DNA of 64,000 nucleotides from Bradyrhizobium guangzhouense (GTDB lineage: Bacteria; Pseudomonadota; Alphaproteobacteria; Rhizobiales; Xanthobacteraceae): positions 2,356,001-2,420,000 of the forward strand of contig NZ_CP030053.1 in assembly GCF_004114955.1 (NCBI RefSeq). The letters are read 5' to 3'. The notes below the pieces were generated by a model. The model did no database searches. It saw nothing but the letters and a program-made list of their open reading frames with translations, and was not told the DNA's origin. This document shows, in pieces, positions 44,975 to 53,765 of this stretch; the first letter of the stretch is position 1; each line of letters begins with the position of its first letter. A program made the position numbers and the translations under genes.

Positions 44975-45573
44975 CCGGCGCCATGAAAAGCGGCATGAGC
45001 GGCAGCGGGATCGCAAGCGGAAACGTGCTGGCGCGGTGGCTGAGTTCGCCGCCGATCGCGGTCACGCTCTATCTCGCGGTGACGGGGGGTCTGCTGTTGA
45101 TGGCGGGTCTGTCGATCGCCGACGTGATCGCCCATCGCCAGGCCCTGGCGCAGACGTCCGACCTGCTCGATCAGCTGCGCGGTCGCAAGGGCGCCGCCAA
45201 GAATGCCGCGGCCGCTCTGGCGGAGCATCCCGGCACGCCATTCCTGGAAGGGCCGACGGTGACGGTGGCGGGCGCCAATCTGTTGCAGCGGGTTGCGGCC
45301 GCTGTCGGCAATCAGGGCGGCTCGGTGCAGTCGTCGCAGGTCGACGTGTCGGGTGCGCAGACCAAGGACGGCTTCGTCGGTCTCGTCATCAGCTGTGAGC
45401 TCGAGCAACCCGCACTTCAGAAGGTGCTCTACGATCTCGAGGCCGGGATGCCGTTCCTGTTCGTCGATCAGCTCGACGTCCAGGTGCCGCAGACCACGGC
45501 ACTGAACGATGCCCCGAGCGGCCGCGTCAGGGTGATCCTGGGCGTCTCCGGCCAGTGGCAGGCGGCGAAGTAG
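44971..45573 (+). CDS. gspM: Type II secretion inner-membrane protein GspM
   Basis: 200 residues. One N-terminal membrane helix (AVTLYLAVTGGLLLMAGLSI), a coiled segment and a periplasmic ferredoxin-like domain (FLEGPTVTVAGANLLQRVAA, FVGLVISCELEQPALQKVLY) fit GspM. It stabilises GspL. It ends the contiguous gspE-M run; the next gene is in the opposite orientation. Confidence 0.9.
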   Translation: MTGAMKSGMSGSGIASGNVLARWLSSPPIAVTLYLAVTGGLLLMAGLSIADVIAHRQALAQTSDLLDQLRGRKGAAKNAAAALAEHPGTPFLEGPTVTVAGANLLQRVAAAVGNQGGSVQSSQVDVSGAQTKDGFVGLVISCELEQPALQKVLYDLEAGMPFLFVDQLDVQVPQTTALNDAPSGRVRVILGVSGQWQAAK

Positions 45574-45737
45574 GCCGAATCCGCTCATCATTCTGCGTTT
45601 GATGAACGCTGACTCGCGCAGCTCGCTCCGTTCACCTCCCCCCGACGGGGAAAAGTGCCCCCGCAGGCGCACACGTCGAATTCAAGCGAAACGCGTCTCG
45701 CTCTCGATGCAGGGCAAGGCAAGCGATGTCGCCTCGC

Positions 45738-48700
45738 TCACCAGCTGTACTTGAACACGCCCTTGCCGGAGTAGCTGGTGACGTTGCCGGAGAACTCGCC
45801 GTCGAAGGTGCCGGCGATCGAGAAGCCGTTCAGCCATTTCATCTCGGCGCTGGCGCTGACGAGCGCGGAATCGGCATCGACCCTGGCGCCGTTGACGACG
45901 AAGCTGGTGCCCGGCAGCGTCTGGAACAGCGCGGTGACGGCGCGGCTCGGATTGTAGTCATGGGCCCAGGCGGCGCGGCCGCGCAGGGTCAGCACACCGT
46001 TCTGCATCGCATAGGATTTGTCGGTGCGCAGGCCGAGCTCGGAGCGGGTATCGATCAGCGATTGCGAGGCGTAGTTCAGTGCGAACAAGCCGCCGCCATT
46101 GAGGCTGACTTCGGAATAGTTGGGCAGGTTGAAATTCGTAACCTGGGCGGCGGCGTAGGGCGTGATGCCGACAAGCGGCGTGGTGAAGCGATAGCCGCCT
46201 TCGAAGCGCGCAGAGAAGGTGTCGGCCTTGAAGCGGCCCTGGAGCTGGTCGGCGCCGATCAGGGTGCGGTTGGTGGTGACGTCGTGCCAGCCATAGGCCA
46301 GCGCGGCCGAAAGATAGGCGGGTCCGATATTGTGCCGACCGTAGACTCCGGCCTGGAAAAGGTCGGCCGAGCCTGTGCCCATCGCATTGGCAAGCGAATA
46401 GTTCAGCCCGCCGCCGCCGAGCGCAAAGCCGACCAGCGTATCCATCGAAATCCTGTAGTCGGCGCCGGCCGCGCCGCCCCAGACCCGCGCCGTCAGATCC
46501 TGCGTGCCGACCGCGGCATTGCCGCCGACCTGCGCCGAGCCGCCGTAGCCGGCCGTCCAGACGCTCCAGCGATTGATCGGCTGCGCCGACAGCAGCGGCG
46601 CCTTGATCGCCATCGCGAAGGCCTCGCGCTCGCGCGCAGTGGCCGGGCGCATGGTCGCATAAGCATCGGCGTCATCGCTCTCGGCGAATTGCGCGACGCT
46701 GCCTGCCTTGGTGAAGCCGCTCGAGCGGCCCGCGATGGTCGGATCGAGCATCAGGTTCAGGAACTGGCCGTCGGCATTGATCGAAGACTGGATGATGCCG
46801 GTGCCGAGCTCGCCCGAGACGGTGCTCAGCCCTGACGGTGTCAGCGCGGCGAAGGCCGCGGGGATGCTGCCGGTCGAGTTGAAGAAGTTCGTCAGCGTGT
46901 TGGCGACGTTTTGCTGATTGGGGTTGAGGCCGCCGCCGCCCGGCGCGAAATTGATGCCGATGTTGAGGAACACGTCATGGGCGTCGTAGCTCAGCGAGGT
47001 GTTGAGCGCCGGCATGTTGGAGACGACCGCCGGATTGAAGGTGGTGCCGCCGAGGCCGCCGGTCGCGGTCAGGATCGTGTACTGCTTCTTGATGCTGCCG
47101 GAGTCGAAGATAGCACTCACCGTGGCGCCGCCGAGCGTGGCCGCGCCCGTGACGTTGGCGAGGCTGGCCGCGCTGGAGGAGACCTGCACCAGATAGGTCG
47201 AGGCGGCGGTGAAGCTCAGCGATCCATTGACCGCCAGCGTGCCGATCGCGCCCTTGCGGCCCGGCGCAAGCGTGCCGCCGGTGACCGCGACGTTGCCGAC
47301 GGTGCCGGTGCCCGCGAGCGTGCCGCCGGTGTTGACAGTGGTCGCACTGACGATCGAGCCGTCGACCTGCAGCCTGCCGCCGTTCACCGTGGTCGCACCG
47401 GCATAGGTGTTGGCGCCGGTCAGGGTTTCCGTGCCGCCGGCCATGGTGAGGCCGCCGCCGGCGCCACCGTCGGCGATGATTCCGGCGAAGATGCCGTTGC
47501 CGCTGGTGATGGTCAGCGTGTTGGCGCCGAGATTGACGTTGCCCGAGCCCGACAGCGATTTGATCGAGGTGCCGGCGGCCAGGGCCGAGATGTCGAAGAT
47601 GCCCTTGGCGATGACTTCGCGCGAGGTTGCGATGCTGCCGTCGCTGCCGCCGTTGGTGAGATCGAGCTCGCCGCCCGCCGCGATGGTCGTGGTGCCGGTG
47701 TAGGTGTTGATCCCGTTGAGCTGCTGCGTGGCGCCGTTTGCGATGACGAGGTTGCCGCCGACGCCGCCCCCGATGCCGCCATCCTGGATCACGCCGCCGA
47801 AGAAGCTGCCGCCCGTGATCGTCAGCGTCTTCGATCCCAGCGAAACGAAGCTGCCGCCGGCGGCGGAGACCAGCGCATTGACGGACGCGCCGGTGGTCGT
47901 CTGCGAAATGTCGAATGTCCCGCCTGCGCCGGGCGTGAAGGTGACGCTCGCCGAGTTCGCGATCGATCCGCTGCCTTTCAAGGCCAGCGTCGCGCCCGCG
48001 TCGATCTGCGTCGTGTCGGTGTAGGTGTTCACGCCGGACAGCGTCTGCGTTCCGCCGAAGACCTCCAGCCCCCCGGTGCCCTGGATCACGCCGGCAAACT
48101 CGGTCGAGCCGTTGATGATGAACAGGCCCTTGGTGCCCAAATTGACGATGCCGCTCGCGCTGCCGGCAAGGGTCGTGATGGGGGCGAACGACGGGGTCAT
48201 CGCCGAGATATCGAACGTCGCATTCACCGTCACGACGCTCGATGACGAGATGTCGCCGAAGCCCGACAGCGCCAGCGTTCCTGACGAGACCGTCGTCGCG
48301 CCGGTGTAGGTGTCGCCGCCGGTCAGCGTCAGTTTGCCGGTGCCGACCTTGGTCAGGCCGCCGCCGGTGCCGGAGATCACGCCGTCGACCTGGGTCGAGG
48401 TGTTGAGGCTGCCGGTGGTCAGCGTGTTGGCGCTGAGCACATAATTGCCCGCGCCCTCGATCGAGCCTGCGGTCATGCCGCCATTGGTCAGGCCGGAAAT
48501 GTCGACCGTGCCGCCGGCATTGGTGATGAAGCGCGCGTTGCCGCCGCTCGCCGTGGCGGTGAAGCTCGTGGTGGCGAGATTGTTGGTCGTAATGGTGGAG
48601 CTGCCTGCAGTAGCGGAACCGTCGAAGTTCAGCGAGCCGCTGTTGGTGATGCTCGACGTGCCAGCGGTGGTGTTGTTGTGGAAGTTCAGCGTCGCGGATG

Positions 48701-49337
48701 CCGCGTTGATGATGGTGGAGCCGGCGGCCGTTGCGTTGCTGAAGAAGTCGATCTGGCCGTTCGCATTGTTGGTGATTTGTGAGGTGCCAGCCGAGGCGAA
48801 ATCCTCGAACGTCACGAAGCTGTTGTTGATGAGGGTCACCGACCCCGCCGTGCTGTTCTGGATGAAGTTGACGGTGCCGCCGGTCGCGTTGGTGATGGTC
48901 ACCGCGCCGGTGCCGCCACTCGCGGTGCTGTTCTGCTGAAACACCAGATTGTTGCCGGAGGTGACTCCGAAATTCTGCGCATTGCCGGAATTGTTGATAA
49001 TGCCTGTCCCGTTGACGATGAACGGGTTACCGACAGTGACCGTGTAGGCCTGAGCGGTGCCGTTGAACAGGACCGTGCTGATCGTGATGATGCCGTTGTT
49101 GTTATCGACGGCGGCGCTTCCGGTGTTACCGAAGGTTGCGGTCCCGTCCGGCACGGTGGGGCTCGACCAGTTCGTCGGATCGGTCCAGTCGGAGGTGGCG
49201 CCAACCCAGGTGCCATCGACCGCATGCGCGGCGACGACGCCGAGCGCCGTGGTTGCTAGCAGTGTCGCCAGTGAATGCCTGATGACGGCGGGCAGGCGGC
49301 CATCAATCCTTCGAGGCGCAATGATCGAGTTGGCCAT
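45738..49337 (-). CDS. Autotransporter (type V) with PATR repeats and C-terminal beta-barrel
   Basis: 1199 residues from ATG 49337, preceded by GAAGGG. The extended signal region ends LATTALGVVAAHA. The passenger is Thr/Gly/Asn-rich with at least four autotransporter-associated beta-strand repeats (LTKVGTGKLTLTGGDTYTGA, LEVFGGTQTLSGVNTYTDT, LVIANGATQQLNGINTYTGT, LTMAGGTETLTGANTYAGAT). The last about 280 residues (RWSVWTAGYGGSAQVGGNAA onward) are the 12-strand barrel, ending in FKYSW instead of the commoner terminal Phe. It is likely a surface adhesin or matrix protein. It sits between gspM and a gspC/N-like gene in the opposite direction, so it looks inserted in the T2SS locus. Confidence 0.9.
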   Translation of the reverse strand: MANSIIAPRRIDGRLPAVIRHSLATLLATTALGVVAAHAVDGTWVGATSDWTDPTNWSSPTVPDGTATFGNTGSAAVDNNNGIITISTVLFNGTAQAYTVTVGNPFIVNGTGIINNSGNAQNFGVTSGNNLVFQQNSTASGGTGAVTITNATGGTVNFIQNSTAGSVTLINNSFVTFEDFASAGTSQITNNANGQIDFFSNATAAGSTIINAASATLNFHNNTTAGTSSITNSGSLNFDGSATAGSSTITTNNLATTSFTATASGGNARFITNAGGTVDISGLTNGGMTAGSIEGAGNYVLSANTLTTGSLNTSTQVDGVISGTGGGLTKVGTGKLTLTGGDTYTGATTVSSGTLALSGFGDISSSSVVTVNATFDISAMTPSFAPITTLAGSASGIVNLGTKGLFIINGSTEFAGVIQGTGGLEVFGGTQTLSGVNTYTDTTQIDAGATLALKGSGSIANSASVTFTPGAGGTFDISQTTTGASVNALVSAAGGSFVSLGSKTLTITGGSFFGGVIQDGGIGGGVGGNLVIANGATQQLNGINTYTGTTTIAAGGELDLTNGGSDGSIATSREVIAKGIFDISALAAGTSIKSLSGSGNVNLGANTLTITSGNGIFAGIIADGGAGGGLTMAGGTETLTGANTYAGATTVNGGRLQVDGSIVSATTVNTGGTLAGTGTVGNVAVTGGTLAPGRKGAIGTLAVNGSLSFTAASTYLVQVSSSAASLANVTGAATLGGATVSAIFDSGSIKKQYTILTATGGLGGTTFNPAVVSNMPALNTSLSYDAHDVFLNIGINFAPGGGGLNPNQQNVANTLTNFFNSTGSIPAAFAALTPSGLSTVSGELGTGIIQSSINADGQFLNLMLDPTIAGRSSGFTKAGSVAQFAESDDADAYATMRPATAREREAFAMAIKAPLLSAQPINRWSVWTAGYGGSAQVGGNAAVGTQDLTARVWGGAAGADYRISMDTLVGFALGGGGLNYSLANAMGTGSADLFQAGVYGRHNIGPAYLSAALAYGWHDVTTNRTLIGADQLQGRFKADTFSARFEGGYRFTTPLVGITPYAAAQVTNFNLPNYSEVSLNGGGLFALNYASQSLIDTRSELGLRTDKSYAMQNGVLTLRGRAAWAHDYNPSRAVTALFQTLPGTSFVVNGARVDADSALVSASAEMKWLNGFSIAGTFDGEFSGNVTSYSGKGVFKYSW

Positions 49338-49618
49338 CTGCCCTTCGCAAATCTCTAAAGCAAATCGGGAGCGATAACGTTCCGGCGGCATGATCCCACG
49401 GTGTCGCCTCCGGCTGCAATGAACGGGCATCAATTTGCCTGGGGTTCCCGCCAGTTTCCTTTGCAATTTCAGTAATCGTGGCCATTGGGCAACAATTTGA
49501 CGCATCGCAACATAGCAGGGAATCAACCAGCGAAGAGCGGGTTGATGGCGAGGCTTATCAGAATTACATTAGTGCGGCAGGGCAGCCGCGGACGGTCGCG
49601 GTTTGCAAGGGACTTTCG

Positions 49619-50305
49619 ATGTCGAGTTGGCTGAGATCGAGCGGGATCGCCGCGCTGTGCGCGGGGCTCGGCGTTGCCGGGGCCGTCGCTGCGACCTCCT
49701 CACGCATGGACATCTTGCCCGACGATGCCGCCCGCCGCCCCGCCGAGAACGTTGAGGTCGGCGCGGTCAGGCCAATCGTCCGGGTCGAGCCGAATGCAAG
49801 CAAGCCGGCCCCCCGCGGCAACCCACTGTGGTCGGTGCCGCTGTCGGTGCTGACAGTCACCCAGGAGCGACCGATCTTCTCGGCCACGCGCCGACCGCCG
49901 CCGCGCGCGGTCGCAGCCGCCCCGGTCGACGATGTTCGCGCGCCGCCGCCGCCAAAGCCGGTCGAAGCGCCGCCGCTGGCGCTGGTCGGGGCCGTGGTGG
50001 GCGAGGGTGATGCGATCGCAATTCTTGTTAACCGCACCGACCAGAAGGTGGTCCGCCTGCGGCAAGGCGAATCGGTTGGTGGCTGGGCATTGACCTCGGT
50101 CCAACCACGCGAGGTTACGTTCAAGCAGGGCGATCGCAGCGAGGTGCTGGCACTGCAGCGACCGGGCGGAGCAGCCCCGCCCGCTAGTTCGCCTGCCCCC
50201 GCCGAAACCGGCGGCAAGTTGACGATGCCGACCACGGCCGATACGTCGTTTGCGCCCTTCGTGCCACGGTCCACTCCGAAACACGGCGAGTCGGACGGGC
50301 TCTGA
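49619..50305 (+). CDS. GspC/GspN-like type II secretion protein (HR domain)
   Basis: 228 residues from ATG 49619, preceded by AAGGGA. An N-terminal membrane anchor (RSSGIAALCAGLGVAGAVAA) is followed by a Pro-rich linker (VRAPPPPKPVEAPP) and a small beta-rich domain, LALVGAVVGEGDAIAILVN, VVRLRQGESVGGWALTSVQP and VTFKQGDRSEVLAL. This is the homology-region pattern of PulC/GspC, which contacts the secretin N0 domain. ERPIFSATRRPPP before it is typical of the family. No PDZ domain is present, as often in alphaproteobacterial versions called GspN. It is probably the missing clamp of the gsp locus, 4 kb from gspM. Confidence 0.75.
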   Translation: MSSWLRSSGIAALCAGLGVAGAVAATSSRMDILPDDAARRPAENVEVGAVRPIVRVEPNASKPAPRGNPLWSVPLSVLTVTQERPIFSATRRPPPRAVAAAPVDDVRAPPPPKPVEAPPLALVGAVVGEGDAIAILVNRTDQKVVRLRQGESVGGWALTSVQPREVTFKQGDRSEVLALQRPGGAAPPASSPAPAETGGKLTMPTTADTSFAPFVPRSTPKHGESDGL

Positions 50306-50685
50306 AAGCTGCTTGGAACACTCAACCCCATTCGCAAACAAAGGCTGAATCGCCGTCAATCGTGCGATCCCGAGTCAGAAGGCCAGCGCCTGCGCTGTTT
50401 GCCGCCGCATTCTCAACGACATTAGTTCGGCAGGCTCATCATCACTCAAGGCCAAAGGGCAAGCTGCCGGAGGGTCCTCTGAGGCTGTTCGTTTCTCCAC
50501 CGCAAGGCGACGTGAGGCAACAATTGCGAACTTGTGGCTCTGGACAGGAGCCTTCCGTTGTCTAGCATGTCTGCATCGAATCCGGTACAGCATTCGATCC
50601 CACGAACTGCGCCTTCGGATTTTATCTTTTGCCTGACGTTCACAGATCATCGACCTTGCCAGGAAACGAGCGAGGCGCGCCCTTA
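50306..50685. other. Intergenic region
   Basis: About 380 bp between the gspC/N-like gene and the membrane protein. No RNA gene or strong hairpin is seen. The upper limit depends on the start chosen for the next gene (50629 TTG or 50686 GTG). Confidence 0.4.
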
Positions 50686-52503
50686 GTGAAGGTATTCGAA
50701 GCTGCGGCCTTTTGCGCCTCCTTGGCGGCGAGCTTCTGCCTTCTCATCTGGGTGCTGCTTCTTTGTCGGCATGGCATCGATTTAACCGACGAAGGCTTTT
50801 ACTTAAACTGGATTGCAGCTCCCCAAGAGTACCGCGCATCCATTTCGCAATTTGGATTCGTATATCATCCTTTATACCGGCTCGTCGGCCAAAACGTCAT
50901 ATTGCTTCGGCAAGCGAACGTCCTGATCATATTTTTCTGCGCCTTCCTCGTTGCCCTCGCGACGCTTCACACGTTGCGGCCAGGCCGGTCCGAGCCCGGA
51001 TCGAATTTACCGGTGAGAGGACTGTTCGCCCCGGCGTTCCTGACGGCGAGCGGCGCGCTGGCCTTTCTTGACCTGTGGCTGCCGACGCCGAACTACAACT
51101 CCCTTGCGTTCACCTCCTTGATGATCGCCTCCATCGGGGCGATCTTGAGTGGCGCCGCTTCCCCGCGGCTGCGATTCGGCGGATGGTTCATCATTGGCGC
51201 GGGAGGTGCGTTGGCGTTTCTTGCAAAGCCCCCGGGGGCGGTTCTGCTGGGCACCCTCGTGATGGCATACACAACTGCCGTCGGCAGGTTCTCGATTCGC
51301 GGATTGCTCGTTTCGTGTCTAACCGCGCTGTTGATCCTGATCTTCGCGGCGCTGGCCATCGACGGCTCTGTCAGCGCGTTTGTCGCCCGGATCGAGCATG
51401 GCTTCGAGCTCAGCACTTTGATGGCGGCCGGCCAGTCCTTGGGGAATCTGTTTCACCTGGATCACTTCAACTTGAGCCAAGAGCAGCACGTCAATTTTCA
51501 GCGGCTCCTCGTCCTGGCCTTCGTCATGAGCGTGCTCACCGCCAGCGCGAGGCCGGCGCTGAGGATCGTCTCCGCGATCATCGCTGCGATCGCTTCGGCA
51601 ATCGTAGTTTCTGTGAGCCTCGGCTGGATGAATCCGACGATCTCGTACGAACCGTTTCAGCCGCTGATGTTCTGCGCGATCCTGTTTGCCACCATCGTCG
51701 CTGCTCTGTTTTTTTCGCCGTGGCGGCGTGCGCTCCTGTCGCGTGAGATTCTTGCGACGACTGTGTTCTTTATCGCGATGCCGTATGTGTATGCTCTTGG
51801 AACCAACAACAATTATTGGCAACAGGGCGCGCGCGCCGGCTTCTTCTGGCTGCTGGCAGGCGTAGTGCTCAAGAGCGCGCCGGCCGCGAAAGAGGGGGCT
51901 CTCGCCAGGTGGCACCTTACCCCGATCCTTGCTGCGGCCCTGCTTGCGACGACCGGCATTGTGTTGGCTTCAGCCGAGCATCCATATCGCCAGACCGCAG
52001 CTTTGCGGATGCAGACCACGGCGACCGAATTCGGTACCGGTGGTCGGCAACTCCTGGCGAGTGCCGAGGTGGGGGCCTATGTCCGCAGTCTCAAGACCAT
52101 TGCGGTCGACAACGGATTTGCGCCGGGTAGCCCGGTAATCGATCTCAGCGGCGTCAGCCCCGGCGCCGTCTACTCCCTCGGAGGTAAGGCCCCCGGCGCC
52201 GCCTGGCTCTCCGCGGGATATCCCGGTAGCAGCAATTTCCTGAAAGCTGCGTTGGCGGATGTCGACTGCGCACAGCTCGCCGCGTCCTGGTTGTTGACGG
52301 AGCCAGCCTCGCCGGATTCATTTCCCTTGGACGTGCTCAGCCCGTTCGGAATCGACGTTTTGCGCGACTACGAGGACGTTGGTGCGGTCCAGGCGGTCAG
52401 GGCATTCGCGCCTGTCAAATTCGAGCAGCGCCTTTACAAGCCTGTGCGAGACGTCAAGGACGCCATTGAAGCGTGCGAGCGAGCCAGGATGGCGAAGCCG
52501 TAA
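50686..52503 (+). CDS. Large multi-pass membrane protein, possible GT-C glycosyltransferase
   Basis: 605 residues from GTG 50686; a TTG at 50629 is an alternative that adds 19 residues. About twelve membrane helices begin with FCASLAASFCLLIWVLLLC. The first periplasmic loop contains GIDLTDEGFYLNWIAAPQEY, an acidic DE pair of the kind seen in GT-C enzymes. A soluble C-terminal domain (about residues 470-600; VIDLSGVSPGAVYSLGGKAP) follows. No family is recognised with certainty. It has the same layout as the 544-residue protein at 32359-33993. Confidence 0.6.
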   Translation: MKVFEAAAFCASLAASFCLLIWVLLLCRHGIDLTDEGFYLNWIAAPQEYRASISQFGFVYHPLYRLVGQNVILLRQANVLIIFFCAFLVALATLHTLRPGRSEPGSNLPVRGLFAPAFLTASGALAFLDLWLPTPNYNSLAFTSLMIASIGAILSGAASPRLRFGGWFIIGAGGALAFLAKPPGAVLLGTLVMAYTTAVGRFSIRGLLVSCLTALLILIFAALAIDGSVSAFVARIEHGFELSTLMAAGQSLGNLFHLDHFNLSQEQHVNFQRLLVLAFVMSVLTASARPALRIVSAIIAAIASAIVVSVSLGWMNPTISYEPFQPLMFCAILFATIVAALFFSPWRRALLSREILATTVFFIAMPYVYALGTNNNYWQQGARAGFFWLLAGVVLKSAPAAKEGALARWHLTPILAAALLATTGIVLASAEHPYRQTAALRMQTTATEFGTGGRQLLASAEVGAYVRSLKTIAVDNGFAPGSPVIDLSGVSPGAVYSLGGKAPGAAWLSAGYPGSSNFLKAALADVDCAQLAASWLLTEPASPDSFPLDVLSPFGIDVLRDYEDVGAVQAVRAFAPVKFEQRLYKPVRDVKDAIEACERARMAKP

Positions 52504-52523
52504 CGACGGCGGTACGCTCTCGT

Positions 52524-53666
52524 TCAGCGCAGGAGAATGTCCCGCAACGTGTCGCAGACCCGCTGCTGCTGCGATTCGCTCAAGCCGATCCAGAACGGCA
52601 GCCTGACCAGCCGCTCCGACACCGACGTCGTGGTTTTGAGTTCGCCGGCCGCGCGGCCAAACCGCCGCCCCGCTGGCGACGAGTGAAGCGGCACATAGTG
52701 GAAGACCGCGTGAATTCCTCGCTCCTTGAGCGCTGCAAGAACCGCGCCGCGGTCGATCTCTGGGGCCAGCAGGACGTAATACATGTGTCCGTTCTGGCGG
52801 CTGCCGTCGGGCACGATGGGCCGGCGCAGCACGCCCTGCTGCTCCAATCCGGCGAGCATGCCGTGATAGCGGTTCCAGATCGTCAGCCGCTCAGCCGTGA
52901 TGCGGTCGGCCTGCTCGAGCTGGGCCCACAGAAAGGCCGCGGTCATCTCGTTCGGCAGAAAGGAGGAGCCGACGTCCTGCCAGTTGTACTTGTCGACCTC
53001 GCCACGGAAAAACCGGCTCCGATCGGTGCCCTTCTCACGCATGATCTCAGCGATGGTGACGAGCTCGGGATCGTTAACCAAGATGCATCCGCCCTCGCCG
53101 GACATGATGTTCTTGGTCTCGTGGAAGCTGAAGCTGCCGATGCGCCCCATCGCCCCAAGTGCGCGGCCCTTGTAGTCCGCCATGATGCCCTGCGCGGCGT
53201 CCTCGACGACCGTGAGGTTGTGGCGCTCGGCGAGCGCCAGGATCGGATCCATGTTGCAGCTGACGCCGGCGTAATGCACCGGAGCGATCACGCGCGTGCG
53301 CGGCGTGATGGCGGCTTCGATCTGCCGTTCGTCCAGATTGAGCGTGTCCTCGCGCACGTCGACGAACACCGGCGTTGCGCCGCGCAGCACGAACGCATTC
53401 GCGGTCGAGACGAAGGTGAACGAGGGCACGATGACCTCGTCGCCGCTCTTGAGGTCGAGCATCAGCGCGGCGAGATCGAGAGCGGACGTGCAGGAGTGCG
53501 TCAGCAGCGCCTTCGCGGAGCCGGTGTTCCGCTCGAGCCATTCATGGCAGCGCTTGGTGAACGATCCATCGCCGGAAAGGTGATGGTCGCGATGAGCTTG
53601 CTCAATGTAAGCAAGCTCGTTTCCAGTCAAATACGGCCGATTAAAGGGTATGAACTCGGATCCCAT
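52524..53666 (-). CDS. wecE: dTDP-4-amino-4,6-dideoxygalactose transaminase (WecE/RffA type)
   Basis: 380 residues, close to E. coli WecE. FIPFNRPYLTGNELAYIEQA is the usual N-terminus. THSCTSALDLAALMLDL binds the PLP phosphate, VVEDAAQGIMADYKGRALG carries the Asp, and FSFHETKNIMSGEGG has the Schiff-base Lys. WecE converts dTDP-4-keto-6-deoxyglucose and glutamate to dTDP-4-amino-4,6-dideoxygalactose, a precursor of Fuc4NAc. The required substrate can be made by rfbA and rfbB in the same region. Orientation is opposite to its neighbours. Confidence 0.88.
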   Translation of the reverse strand: MGSEFIPFNRPYLTGNELAYIEQAHRDHHLSGDGSFTKRCHEWLERNTGSAKALLTHSCTSALDLAALMLDLKSGDEVIVPSFTFVSTANAFVLRGATPVFVDVREDTLNLDERQIEAAITPRTRVIAPVHYAGVSCNMDPILALAERHNLTVVEDAAQGIMADYKGRALGAMGRIGSFSFHETKNIMSGEGGCILVNDPELVTIAEIMREKGTDRSRFFRGEVDKYNWQDVGSSFLPNEMTAAFLWAQLEQADRITAERLTIWNRYHGMLAGLEQQGVLRRPIVPDGSRQNGHMYYVLLAPEIDRGAVLAALKERGIHAVFHYVPLHSSPAGRRFGRAAGELKTTTSVSERLVRLPFWIGLSESQQQRVCDTLRDILLR

Positions 53667-53765
53667 CCCTCACACATCCATGTCGACCGCTTCGTGGTCC
53701 CGCCGGAAATCATATCGACATCTAACCGCGAGGCTGCTAGCTCGCTCCCGGGAGAGAGGTAGCCC

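Noticed and set aside
46911..48245. A 444-codon plus-strand frame
   Set aside because: It is antisense to the autotransporter passenger repeats; repetition in the real gene produces long open shadow frames.
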